Positions 6,642 through 13,608 of a stretch of DNA of 13,608 nt are shown piece by piece. A model generated the notes under the pieces. The model saw nothing but the letters and a program-made list of their open reading frames with translations. It searched no databases and was not told the origin of the DNA. This DNA comes from DATAQC01 sp038232455 (GTDB taxonomy: Bacteria > Actinomycetota > Acidimicrobiia > Acidimicrobiales > AC-14), in assembly GCA_038232455.1 (NCBI GenBank), contig JBBSHU010000080.1, positions 1 through 13,608 of the forward strand, written 5' to 3'. The position numbers were made by a program, and so were the translations under genes. The first letter of the stretch is position 1. Every line of letters begins with the position of its first letter.

Positions 6642-7447
6642 GCGCGCCGTCGACGATCAAGGCCGCACCGCCGACCAGTCAGTGGCGCGCCTTTCGGGCC
6701 GTGCTCACCCGTGACCTCTACGTCACCGCGGGGGAGCTTCCGATCTTCTTGGTCCAGGTCATCGCCCAGCCTCTGTTCCTGCTCTTCGTGTTCGGCAAGG
6801 TGCTCGGAAGCCTGAGCTACACCCGACCCGGTTACGCCCACCTCCTGTTTCCCGGCCTCGTCGCCCTCACCGCAGTGATCACGGGCATGCAGACGCTGGC
6901 CTTCCCCCTCGTGGCCGAGTTCGGCTGGACCAAGGAGATCGAAGACCGCCTGTTGGCGCCCATGCCCACGGGCCTGGTGGCGGCCGAGAAGGTGGCGTTC
7001 GCCGCCCTGCGGGCCCTGGTCGCCAGCCTCATCATGATTCCCGTCGGGATCCTGGTCCTCGGGTCCATTCCCTGGATCTGGTCCAACCTGGCGCTCTTCG
7101 CCAGCGTGGTGGTGCTCGGCGCCATCCTGGGGGCGAGCATGGGCCTCGTCCTGGGCACGCTCGTAACGCCGGCGCGCATCAACATCCTGTTTTCCCTGGT
7201 GTTCACTCCCCTGCTGTTCACCGGCGCCAGCCAGTACCCGTGGCCGTCGCTGTCGTCGCGCCTGCGCTGGTTCCAGGTGGTCACGGCCTGCAACCCCATG
7301 ACCTATGTGAGCGAGGGCCTACGGGCGGCACTGGTGCCGACGGTTCCCCACATGCGCCCCTGGGTCTGCCTGAGCGTGCTCGTCGTATCGATCGCCGTGC
7401 TCCTCACGATCGGGATCCGCGGCTTCTACCGCCGCGCCGTCGACTGA
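6638..7447 (+). CDS. ABC-2 type exporter permease, DrrB-like
   Basis: The membrane partner of the preceding ATPase, 269 residues if started at TTG 6638. That codon overlaps the ATPase stop by 4 bases (TTGA), a usual sign of translational coupling, and GGGAAAG lies about 10 bases upstream. About six hydrophobic segments are visible, including FLVQVIAQPLFLLFVFG, LVALTAVITGMQTLAF, ALRALVASLIMIPVGILVLG, LFASVVVLGAILGASMGLVL, ILFSLVFTPLLFTG and VCLSVLVVSIAVLLTIGI. The motif CNPMTYVSEGLRAAL before the last segment is typical of DrrB/ABC2 permeases. Family members export drugs, lipids or polysaccharides; the substrate cannot be told from sequence. The frame is open further upstream, but that part only shadows the ATPase gene. 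Confidence 0.9.
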   Translation: MSAPSTIKAAPPTSQWRAFRAVLTRDLYVTAGELPIFLVQVIAQPLFLLFVFGKVLGSLSYTRPGYAHLLFPGLVALTAVITGMQTLAFPLVAEFGWTKEIEDRLLAPMPTGLVAAEKVAFAALRALVASLIMIPVGILVLGSIPWIWSNLALFASVVVLGAILGASMGLVLGTLVTPARINILFSLVFTPLLFTGASQYPWPSLSSRLRWFQVVTACNPMTYVSEGLRAALVPTVPHMRPWVCLSVLVVSIAVLLTIGIRGFYRRAVD

Positions 7448-7456
7448 CAGGCAACC

Positions 7457-7474
7457 GGGCGCGGCTAGGCGCCC
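7457..7474. terminator. small hairpin between converging genes
   Basis: GGGCGC (7457-7462) pairs with GCGCCC (7469-7474) around a 6-base loop. It fills most of the 27-base gap between the DrrB-like permease stop and the FtsX-family permease stop. It could act in both directions. There is no T-tract on either side, so this is only a candidate. Confidence 0.4.
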
Positions 7475-9954
7475 CTATTCGGCCCGCAGGGTTTCTGCCG
7501 GGCGGACCCGGCCGGCCAGCCAGCCGGGCGCAACGGACAGAAGGAAGGCCACCAGCAGGGCGGCGGGGACGACGAGCAGGACCGCCCCCATGGGGACGAG
7601 CGGGGGAGACACGGTGCCCAGGCCGGAGGCCACCAGGCGCCACGTCCAGCGTCCTACGGTGATGCCACAGGGGACACCGAACACGACGGCGCCGACGGCG
7701 AGGGTCGTGGCCTGCCAGGCAACTGTGGCCGACACCTGGCGGGGGACGAAGCCGATCGTCTTCAGGACCGCCAGGTCGCGCCGATGATGGCGCACCGAGG
7801 CCAGCAGGGTCAGGCCGAGGGCGCCGACGGCCAGAACCACGAGCAGCGCGGCCAGCAGGTAGGGCAGGAAGTCGACCTCGGCCAGGTCGCCGATCTCGCC
7901 GCCGGGAAAGGGCCGTAGCACCTGGCGACCGAAGTCGTGCACCAGCGACCGGGTGGCGACTTCTCGATCGACACCCGTCCGGTACCGGACGGCGAACTGC
8001 AGGGCCGGCGTATCGGGGACGAGCCGGCGAAGGCCGGCGATCGTGACAGCGCCGCCACGCGAGAGTCGGGTGGAGAGATCGCCTGCTGTCGCCTGCAGCG
8101 ACACCCCGACGATCCGCATCGGGACGCTCTGGCCGCGGGCCCCAACGGTGACGGTCTGGCCCACGTGGCGATGGAGCTGTCGGAGGGTGTCACGGCCCAT
8201 GACGCTCTCGTCGGCGGCGACCGGCGCTCGCCCCTCGACCATCAGCGAGACCACCGAACCCTTGTCCGTCTCGATGCCGGCGATGTCGACCGCCCGGGCG
8301 TCGACGGTGATCTCGTCGGTCAGGGCGAAGCCGGAAAAGGCGCTCACGTAGTCGTTGGCGCCCAGCAGCCCGACCATCTGACTGTGCAGCGGGTCTGCGT
8401 CCGGGTCTCCCGCGTACGCGTCCGGGGTATTGGGATTGCCCACCACGACGTCCCAGTTCCATCCCTGCTCGCGATAGGTGGCGACCAGGTGGTGGAGGCT
8501 CACCCCGACGGTCACAGCGGCGACCACGCCCGTGACGGCCAGCAGGGCGGCGAGCAAAGACGCAGGAAAGGCGACACCTCGCCCCCGCTCGGAGGACATG
8601 CCCACACCGGCGACGGCCGCCGGGCCCAGGCCGGAGCGGGGGGCCGCGACGGTCAACGAACCGGGTCGAGCCGGAGCCGGCTCCCGGGAGCCGGGGGCGA
8701 CGGTCCGCCACGCCGACACGCCTGCCCGCAGCAGCGTGAGGCCCACGACCCCGACGAAGCCGAGGCCGAGGACAGCCACGTTGATCGCCACGCCGGGGTG
8801 GATCTCGGCCCGCCGGGCGAGGCCGATCGGCGTGAGGGGCGACAGGGCGACGGCCACGGCGACTGCGCCACCGGACACGGCGACGAGGCCGGTCCGGGCG
8901 AGCGGCACGAGGACGAGCTGGCCACGGCTCATGCCCAGCGCCGCCAGTGTCGGAGCCGCGGCGGTGTCGGCCGTCACCTGTCGGGCCAGTGCCTGGCCGA
9001 CGATGATCAGAGCCGCTGTCCCGGCAACGGTCGCGAACGCCACCAGGGCGAGCGCCTCCAGGTGGAGAGCCCGCTGCACCTTGTCGGCCACGCTCTGGAT
9101 GTCGGAGCCGACGTGGATGACCACCGGCCCCACGCTCTGCAGGCTTCGGCGGAACTCCGGGAGATCCGCCGGCCCGTGACGGAGGCGGACACGGAAGCCT
9201 TCGATGCCGGGCAGTGACTCCTCGGGTGCTCCCTGGTCGCCCGCGAAGCGGCCAGGAAGGCGGGAGTGAGGATCATGGCCCCCGAGCCCTCGAAGGCAGC
9301 GTCGGCGACGATCGACGGCGCCGGGGCGTTGACGGTGATCGCCTCGCGGACGATGCCGACCACCGTGACCGTGTACGCCGGTCCTTCCGGCGCAGAGATC
9401 TGGGCGAGACCGGCGCCAAAGCCGTTGATGTTCTGGTCGGGCGAGTACGACCACAACGTGACCCGGCTCCCCACGTGGAAGCCACGTTGGCTGGCGGTCG
9501 TGTCGTCGACGATCGCCTCGTCAGGGCGGTCGAGACGGGCATAGCGCCCACTGAGAACGACCGGACGGTCGACGGTACGGAAGGCGTGACCGTCGGCTGC
9601 GCCGAAGAGGTTGATGGCGCCAAGCTGGTGTCCGGCGCTGTCCGGCGACAGCAGGAGATACGGGGCGCGGGCGACCTCGGCGACCTGGGGGAGGGTGAGC
9701 AGGCGTTCCCGATCGGCCAACAGCTTCGCCACCACGTCCGGTTGCGACGGGTCACCTCTCGCGTCGATGGAGACATACGCGTCCTCGGGCCGGCTGAAGG
9801 CTACGAAGCGCCGCATCGCCGTCTCGGTACGGCTGGCGCCGGCGACCGCCGCCAACACGACACCGCCGGCGAGACCGACCAACACGATGAGCGCGGCCGT
9901 CGATGCCCATCGGCGCCGTAACTGGGCGCACGACGCCAACCAGAGCGCAGTCAC
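7475..9954 (-). pseudogene. FtsX-family ABC permease, split by a frameshift near 9247
   Basis: A large permease of about 826 residues read in two frames. The 5' part starts at GTG 9954 and runs to about 9247. It holds a first membrane segment (STAALIVLVGLAGGVVLAAV) and an extracytoplasmic MacB-like domain ending MILTPAFLAA. The 3' part continues one frame over with FAGDQGAPEESLPGIEGF and ends in VRPAETLRAE at 7475. It carries membrane segments such as ALVAFATVAGTAALIIVG, VAVLGLGFVGVVGLTLL and FPASLLAALLAVTGVVAAV. A second extracytoplasmic domain follows, then the classical C-terminal FtsX block with LAVLKTIGFVPRQVSATVAW. Adding one base near 9246-9250 restores a single protein, so this is a one-base deletion, real or from sequencing. 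Such permeases normally work with a LolD/MacB-type ATPase; none is adjacent on this strand. Each half also overlaps out-of-frame open sequence that is only high-GC shadow. Confidence 0.82.
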
Positions 9955-9991
9955 GTGGCCATTATGGGCAGCCCGGGGGCGTCACCGACAG

Positions 9992-10026
9992 GGTGCCAAC
10001 CGGCATCTCCGTGGTGGTGCCAACCG
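9992..10026. promoter_or_regulatory. 11-bp direct repeat between divergent genes
   Basis: GGTGCCAACCG occurs at 9992-10002 and again at 10016-10026, a 24-base period, in the 199-bp gap between the FtsX-family gene and the metzincin-like gene. A tandem exact repeat at about two helical turns suits a regulator site. No regulator is identified and promoter elements nearby are not convincing. The rest of this gap shows nothing else I can name. Confidence 0.3.
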
Positions 10027-10153
10027 CCCCCTTCGGCTGGGCGTTATCCTTAGTCGCCCTCACGACAGACTTTTGCTTCGGTGGACGGTCGGGTGAAAGG
10101 CGATGGTCGTCCTGGTCGATGCCGGGAGGATCACGAGCAAAGGAGCCCGACGC

Positions 10154-10927
10154 ATGAAGGCCGTTTCCCACAGGCGACTCGCCGTCGTCCCTTTGATCGT
10201 GTTGGCCATACAGGCGTTCGCTCCCCCCGCCGGTGCCTCCCACTCGTGGAACGGGTACCACTGGGCCCGGACCACGAGCACGTTCACCCTCCAGCTCACG
10301 AACAACCTGTCCAGCGGTTGGCAGCCCTTTCTCGCGACGACGTCGACGGACTGGAGCACGTCGGCGGTCCTCGACACCACCATCGTTGCGGGGACGGCCG
10401 GCGATCGGCGCTGCTCCCCCACTGCCGGTCGGGTGAAGGTCTGCAACGCCACCTACGGCTCGAACGGCTGGCTCGGCCTGGCCAAGATCTTGGTCAACGG
10501 GCCGCACATCACCCAGGGTTCGGTGAGATTGAACGACTCGTACTTCAACACGAGCACCTACAACACGCCGGCCTGGCGCAACCTGGTGATGTGCCAGGAG
10601 GTGGGCCACACCTTCGGTCTCGGCCATCAGGACGAGAACGTCGACAACCCCAACCTCGGCACGTGCATGGACTACACCCAGTCGCCGACGAGCAACCAGC
10701 ACCCGAACCAGCACGACTACGACGAGTTGGCGACCATCTACTCCCACGTCGACGACGTCACCACCCTCGCCGGCCCGACCTCTGTCAACCGCGCTCCAGC
10801 CGACGTCGGTCGCCAGGACGGCCGGCAGAGCGTGGTCCGGCGCACCCGGGCGGGCAGGCCGATCGCCTTCGAAAACGACCTGGGCGGCGGCCAGAAGGAG
10901 TTCACCTTCGTGGTGTGGACCGACTAG
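10154..10927 (+). CDS. secreted metzincin-like metalloprotease homologue with QExxH motif
   Basis: A 257-residue secreted protein. The start is ATG 10154, because AAAGGAG (10139-10145) lies 8 bases upstream; an in-frame ATG at 10103 lacks this support and would bury the signal peptide. Residues 1-28 are a signal peptide (basic start, then LAVVPLIVLAIQAF, cleavage probably after AGA). Residues 144-158, LVMCQEVGHTFGLGH, match the metzincin zinc motif HExxHxxGxxH, except that Gln148 replaces the first His; Glu149, His152, Gly155 and His158 remain. CMDY at 171-174 is a plausible Met-turn. Cys87, Cys97, Cys147 and Cys171 could form disulfides. My recollection is that related actinobacterial proteins also carry CQE here, so the change may be family-wide. 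Whether it still cleaves peptides is open. The gene converges with the GH5 gene. Confidence 0.8.
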   Translation: MKAVSHRRLAVVPLIVLAIQAFAPPAGASHSWNGYHWARTTSTFTLQLTNNLSSGWQPFLATTSTDWSTSAVLDTTIVAGTAGDRRCSPTAGRVKVCNATYGSNGWLGLAKILVNGPHITQGSVRLNDSYFNTSTYNTPAWRNLVMCQEVGHTFGLGHQDENVDNPNLGTCMDYTQSPTSNQHPNQHDYDELATIYSHVDDVTTLAGPTSVNRAPADVGRQDGRQSVVRRTRAGRPIAFENDLGGGQKEFTFVVWTD

Positions 10928-10944
10928 CGACTAGCGGTCGTGGG

Positions 10945-12792
10945 TCAAGGAACTGCCGCCATGCGGATGGCGGCGGGCAGGGGAAGGGCGATGTCGCCGT
11001 CGGCACCCCACCCGACCGTCGCGACGGCCCGGACGAACCAGGTGCCGGTGGACGGCCGGAACACGGCAATCTCGGTGGAGCCGTTGCCGTCGTAGTCGCC
11101 GGGAGCGGGGACATCGCCCGAGGCTCCCCACGCCACCGTCCGGCCACCTTGGACGTACCAGACACTCGTGGAGGGGCGGAACACGGCCATGTCGACGGTG
11201 CCGTTGGCGTCGTAGTCGCCGGGCACCGGAACATCGCCCGTAGTGCCCCAGGCGGTGGTGACAACTCCCCGGACGAACCACGTGCCGGTGGAAGGCCGGA
11301 AAACGGCGATGTCGATGATGCCGTTGCCGTCGTAGTCGCCAGGTACGGGGACATCGCCTGATGTTCCCCAGGTAGTGGTCGCTCCTCCCTGGACATACCA
11401 GGTTCCGGTCGAGGGCCGGAACACAGCCAGTTCGGTGGTGCCGTTGCCGTCGTAGTCACCGGGAACGGGGACATCGCCTGAGGTTCCCCAGGTAGTGGTC
11501 GCTCCTCGCCTGATCAGCCACGTGCCCGTCGACGGCCGGAACACGGCCATGTCGACGGTGCCGTTTCCGTCGTAGTCGCCCGGTACCGGGATATCGCCCG
11601 AGGCGCCGAAGGCGACGGTCGCTCCCCCCCGCACGAACCACGTGTCCGTGGACGGACGGAACACGGCGACGTCGGTGGTGCCGTTGCCGTCGAAATCAGC
11701 GGGATCGGGCTCGGCCAGCGCGGCGAGGTGGGTACGGAGGCCGATACCGAACGCGGTCGGGGTTCCGTCGTAGGCCGCGATCAGTGCCGGCCCCGTTCGG
11801 CAGTCCCAGGTGTTCCACGTCCAGCCGAGATACGAGATGCGATGGAGGTCGGCCCATTCCATGTAGGCGGCGATAAAGCCGGACCCGCAGTCGTCCTCGC
11901 CGATCTCGCCGGTGACCACAGGGACGCCGGCGGCAACGGGGGCGACTTGCGACGTCCAGCATGCCGAGGTGCTGCAGCCCGAGAAGTTGTACAGGTGGAG
12001 GCTGGCGGCGGTCTGGTTGGCGGGATCGGTGGGCTTGTAGGTCAGCCACTGCGACAGGTCGCTCGACCACCCCAGGCCGCCGAGGAGCACGGGCTGGGTC
12101 GCGCCGGTCGCGCGCACGGCGTCGACCAGCGACTGCATGCCGGCGGTCTGCCACCCTCCTGTCGTCGCGCAGCCGTCCCGCCAGCACGGCCAGGAGATGT
12201 CGTGAGGCTCGTTGTAGAGGTCGAAGATCACGGCCGGATCAGCCTTGAAGTACGTCGCCACCGAGGTCCAGAACGCCGGGGCGTGGTCGGCGTCGGCCAT
12301 GACCTGCTGGCCGGAGGCGAGGGTCGATCCCGGTGCGTTCCAGTGGAGGTCGAGCGTCACCAGCAGTCCGGCGTTGTGCAGAGCGGACACGTAGGCGCCG
12401 ATCACCGAGCGGTAGTTGGCGCCTCCGTAGGCCGGGTTGACACCGTTGATCCCCAGCCAGCAGTCCTCGTTGAGCGGGACGCGAACGGTGTTGATGTGCC
12501 AGGACTTCATGGCCGCGATCGATGCCGCGTCGGTCGGCCCGTCCCAGATCCCCCAGCCCTGGGCACAGGCGAACTCCGCGCCGGAGCGGTTGACGCCCAG
12601 CAGCCGGATGGGTCGTCCCCCGCCATCGACGAGCGTGTTGCCCTGCACGCTGGCCGAGAGGACGGGCGAAGCGGTGGCCGGCGCTACCGGTGCCGCCGCC
12701 AACAGCGTGGCCGCCACCAGGGCGACGGCCGAGACCACCACACCCGGCCCGGGCCTGCGACGGGCCTTCCAGTGACGCCGTTGACTCAGCAT
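10945..12792 (-). CDS. secreted GH5 glycoside hydrolase with six FG-GAP-like repeats
   Basis: A 615-residue extracellular enzyme, probably acting on cellulose or a related beta-glucan or mannan. Residues 1-41 are a long signal peptide (VVVSAVALVAATLLAAAP; cleavage near ATA-SP). Residues about 45-360 form a GH5-type (beta/alpha)8 domain. Active-site features include VRVP near 103, LDLHW ending at Trp151, the acid/base Glu195 in YNEPHD, HLY at 266-268, the nucleophile Glu296 in VTGEIGE and the Trp of LGWTW near 324. Residues 366-605 are six tandem 40-residue repeats of the form GDYDGNGTTDVAVFRPSTGTWYV; their DxDxNG loops look calcium-binding, as in FG-GAP/VCBS repeats, and probably form a compact propeller-like or binding module. 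AGGAGG at 12805-12810 supports the start, 12 bases before the ATG. The exact substrate is not readable. Confidence 0.93.
   Translation of the reverse strand: MLSQRRHWKARRRPGPGVVVSAVALVAATLLAAAPVAPATASPVLSASVQGNTLVDGGGRPIRLLGVNRSGAEFACAQGWGIWDGPTDAASIAAMKSWHINTVRVPLNEDCWLGINGVNPAYGGANYRSVIGAYVSALHNAGLLVTLDLHWNAPGSTLASGQQVMADADHAPAFWTSVATYFKADPAVIFDLYNEPHDISWPCWRDGCATTGGWQTAGMQSLVDAVRATGATQPVLLGGLGWSSDLSQWLTYKPTDPANQTAASLHLYNFSGCSTSACWTSQVAPVAAGVPVVTGEIGEDDCGSGFIAAYMEWADLHRISYLGWTWNTWDCRTGPALIAAYDGTPTAFGIGLRTHLAALAEPDPADFDGNGTTDVAVFRPSTDTWFVRGGATVAFGASGDIPVPGDYDGNGTVDMAVFRPSTGTWLIRRGATTTWGTSGDVPVPGDYDGNGTTELAVFRPSTGTWYVQGGATTTWGTSGDVPVPGDYDGNGIIDIAVFRPSTGTWFVRGVVTTAWGTTGDVPVPGDYDANGTVDMAVFRPSTSVWYVQGGRTVAWGASGDVPAPGDYDGNGSTEIAVFRPSTGTWFVRAVATVGWGADGDIALPLPAAIRMAAVP
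10978..11697 (-). repeat. six tandem 120-bp repeats inside the GH5 gene
   Basis: Six consecutive in-frame units of exactly 120 bp encode 40 residues each, with GN pairs at residues 369, 409, 449, 489, 529 and 569. Some units are nearly identical at DNA level: the first 47 bases of 11341-11400 and 11461-11520 differ at only three positions, suggesting recent duplication or gene conversion. The fifth unit has DYDANG instead of DYDGNG, and the last unit decays after its final Gly-Asp. Confidence 0.93.
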
Positions 12793-13177
12793 TTCGGCGA
12801 TCCACCTCCTGGTCCCAGGATCCCAGCTTTCTCGCTCGTTGGAGCGACGCGGGGCGGGTCAGCGGCCGGGGTGTCGCCCCGTTCGTGGGTCGAGCTGGCA
12901 ACCTGACGGTCACCGTCAGTTGATCGTCGGACCCGCTCGGGCGTGTAGGCCTGTGTCGCTGTCGATCGATACCGGCACGAGACGGTTGAACCCACCCGGG
13001 CCGCTGTTTCGAACGGCGACGAAAACAGTGAGACCGTCGGCACGGAATGGCCAATGCGACAATTCGGAGCCGGAAGCGACGACCGTTCGGGCCGGCGGTC
13101 GAGATCCATGACAACAAGAGACGCCGCGGCCCACTCTGATCTGATACACCCAAATCGGTCGATCCGCTCAGAGGCTG
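12793..13177. other. non-coding stretch upstream of the GH5 gene
   Basis: About 385 bases with no convincing gene. Open frames on both strands here look like high-GC shadow. It holds the GH5 ribosome-binding site, a 7-bp inverted repeat CGGGGCG/CGCCCCG (12850-12856 and 12875-12881) and the palindrome listed separately. The right end, 13145-13180, is where the HNH remnant begins. Confidence 0.5.
12903..12919. promoter_or_regulatory. 17-bp perfect palindrome upstream of the GH5 gene
   Basis: CTGACGGT and ACCGTCAG flank a single central C, giving two exact 8-bp arms. It lies 111-127 bases upstream of the GH5 ATG and about 260 bases before the HNH remnant. This size and symmetry are typical of LacI-, TetR- or GntR-type operators, and glycoside hydrolase genes are often under such control. 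No matching regulator lies in the window. Confidence 0.45.
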
Positions 13178-13608
13178 ATGACGGCCCCCGTGCGGGTCGA
13201 CCACGAGGCGCTACTGCGTGGTCACACCCAGGCCGGTGAGGTCTGCGAGGTTCCCGGCGTGGGGCCCATCCCCGTGGCCTCCGCCCGAGCGTGGGCCGGC
13301 GATGCCGTGCTCAAGGCGCTGCTCACCAACGGCGTCGACGTGGTGGCCGTGGCCCATGCCGGGCGAAGCGTCACCGCCGCCCAGCGGGCGGCGCTCGAGG
13401 AGCGCGGTCCCGCCTGTGTGGTCCCGGGTTGCAGCGTCACCAAGGGCCTGGAGATCGACCACGTCGACGGGTGGGCCATCACCCGCACCACCACGTTGAA
13501 GCGCCTGGCTCGGCTGTGTCGATGGCATCACCATCTCAAGACCTACTGCGGCTACCGCCTCGACGGCATCCCCGGCAACTGGCGGCTGGTGGCTCCCGAC
13601 CATCCGCC
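13178..13608 (+). CDS. HNH endonuclease, 13E12/DUF222 type, C-terminal remnant (3' end off window)
   Basis: The frame from ATG 13178 stays open for 143 codons to the right edge. It matches only the C-terminal part of the 13E12/DUF222 HNH family: VRVDHEALLRGH at 5-16, GVGPIPVASAR at 27-37, then the HNH region with Cys80 and Cys85, LEIDH at 91-95, and LCRWHHHLKT at 113-122. The N-terminal DUF222 domain of about 300 residues is absent, and an in-frame TGA at 13142 closes the frame just upstream. Within the HNH motif, the Asn usually found in LDNL is replaced (LKRL, Arg109). The truncated front and altered motif suggest a decayed copy. These families are multi-copy in actinobacterial genomes and their cellular role is poorly defined. 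No ribosome-binding site is clear. Confidence 0.75.
   Translation, partial: MTAPVRVDHEALLRGHTQAGEVCEVPGVGPIPVASARAWAGDAVLKALLTNGVDVVAVAHAGRSVTAAQRAALEERGPACVVPGCSVTKGLEIDHVDGWAITRTTTLKRLARLCRWHHHLKTYCGYRLDGIPGNWRLVAPDHP

Noticed and set aside
7937..9217. Long plus-strand open frame opposite the FtsX-family gene
   Set aside because: The translation is low-complexity Arg/Gly/Asp/His, the signature of antisense shadow in high-GC DNA; the minus strand carries clear FtsX motifs.
10921..10934. Tandem CGACTAG duplication covering the metzincin-like gene stop codon
   Set aside because: Two 7-base units at a gene end are easily explained by slippage and have no evident function.
10081..11361. Long plus-strand open frame across the metzincin-like gene and the GH5 repeats
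   Set aside because: It covers parts of two real genes of opposite strand and reads as Arg/Gly/Pro-rich repeats; no domain is recognisable.
10978..11697. Possible CRISPR-like or satellite array
   Set aside because: The 120-bp periodicity is fully explained by in-frame 40-residue protein repeats of the GH5 enzyme.
12786..13149. Minus-strand open frames upstream of the GH5 gene
   Set aside because: No ribosome-binding sites or family features, and they overlap the GH5 leader and the palindrome; best treated as non-coding.

Overview
The window looks like chromosome from a high-GC actinobacterium. Supporting signs are GTG and TTG starts, a SARP/BTAD-type regulator, a DrrA/DrrB-type exporter, and a 13E12/DUF222-type HNH nuclease fragment, a family most abundant in actinobacteria. 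An Acidimicrobiia-like host is my inference from the overall style; no rRNA or other phylogenetic marker is present. I see no tRNA, rRNA, CRISPR array, insertion sequence or prophage.

Left part (1-3251). A minus-strand gene runs off the left edge and stays open for 586 codons. It joins a SARP-like winged helix and BTAD domain to a PfkB-family sugar/nucleoside kinase domain. A 248-bp divergent intergenic region separates it from a plus-strand pair: a membrane-anchored SPFH/band-7-like protein and a 91-residue membrane protein.

Middle part (3349-7447). A minus-strand HtrA-type membrane-anchored serine protease with a PDZ domain is divergent from ispE (isoprenoid MEP pathway). Downstream of ispE, on the same strand, lies an ABC exporter pair. 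The ATPase gene has no normal in-frame start codon; the permease starts at a TTG overlapping the ATPase stop.

Right part (7475-13608). A large FtsX-family permease on the minus strand is split by a one-base frameshift near 9247. Divergent from it is a secreted metzincin-like protein whose zinc motif begins with Gln instead of His. This converges on a secreted GH5 glycoside hydrolase carrying six exact 40-residue FG-GAP-like repeats. A 385-bp intergenic region with a 17-bp palindrome follows, then the C-terminal remnant of an HNH nuclease, which runs off the right edge.

The genes do not form one pathway. Many encode envelope or secreted functions (SPFH, HtrA, exporter, FtsX permease, metzincin-like protein, GH5), and neighbouring genes alternate strand often. 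The least ordinary element is the SARP-BTAD-PfkB fusion, whose base composition also differs from the rest of the window.
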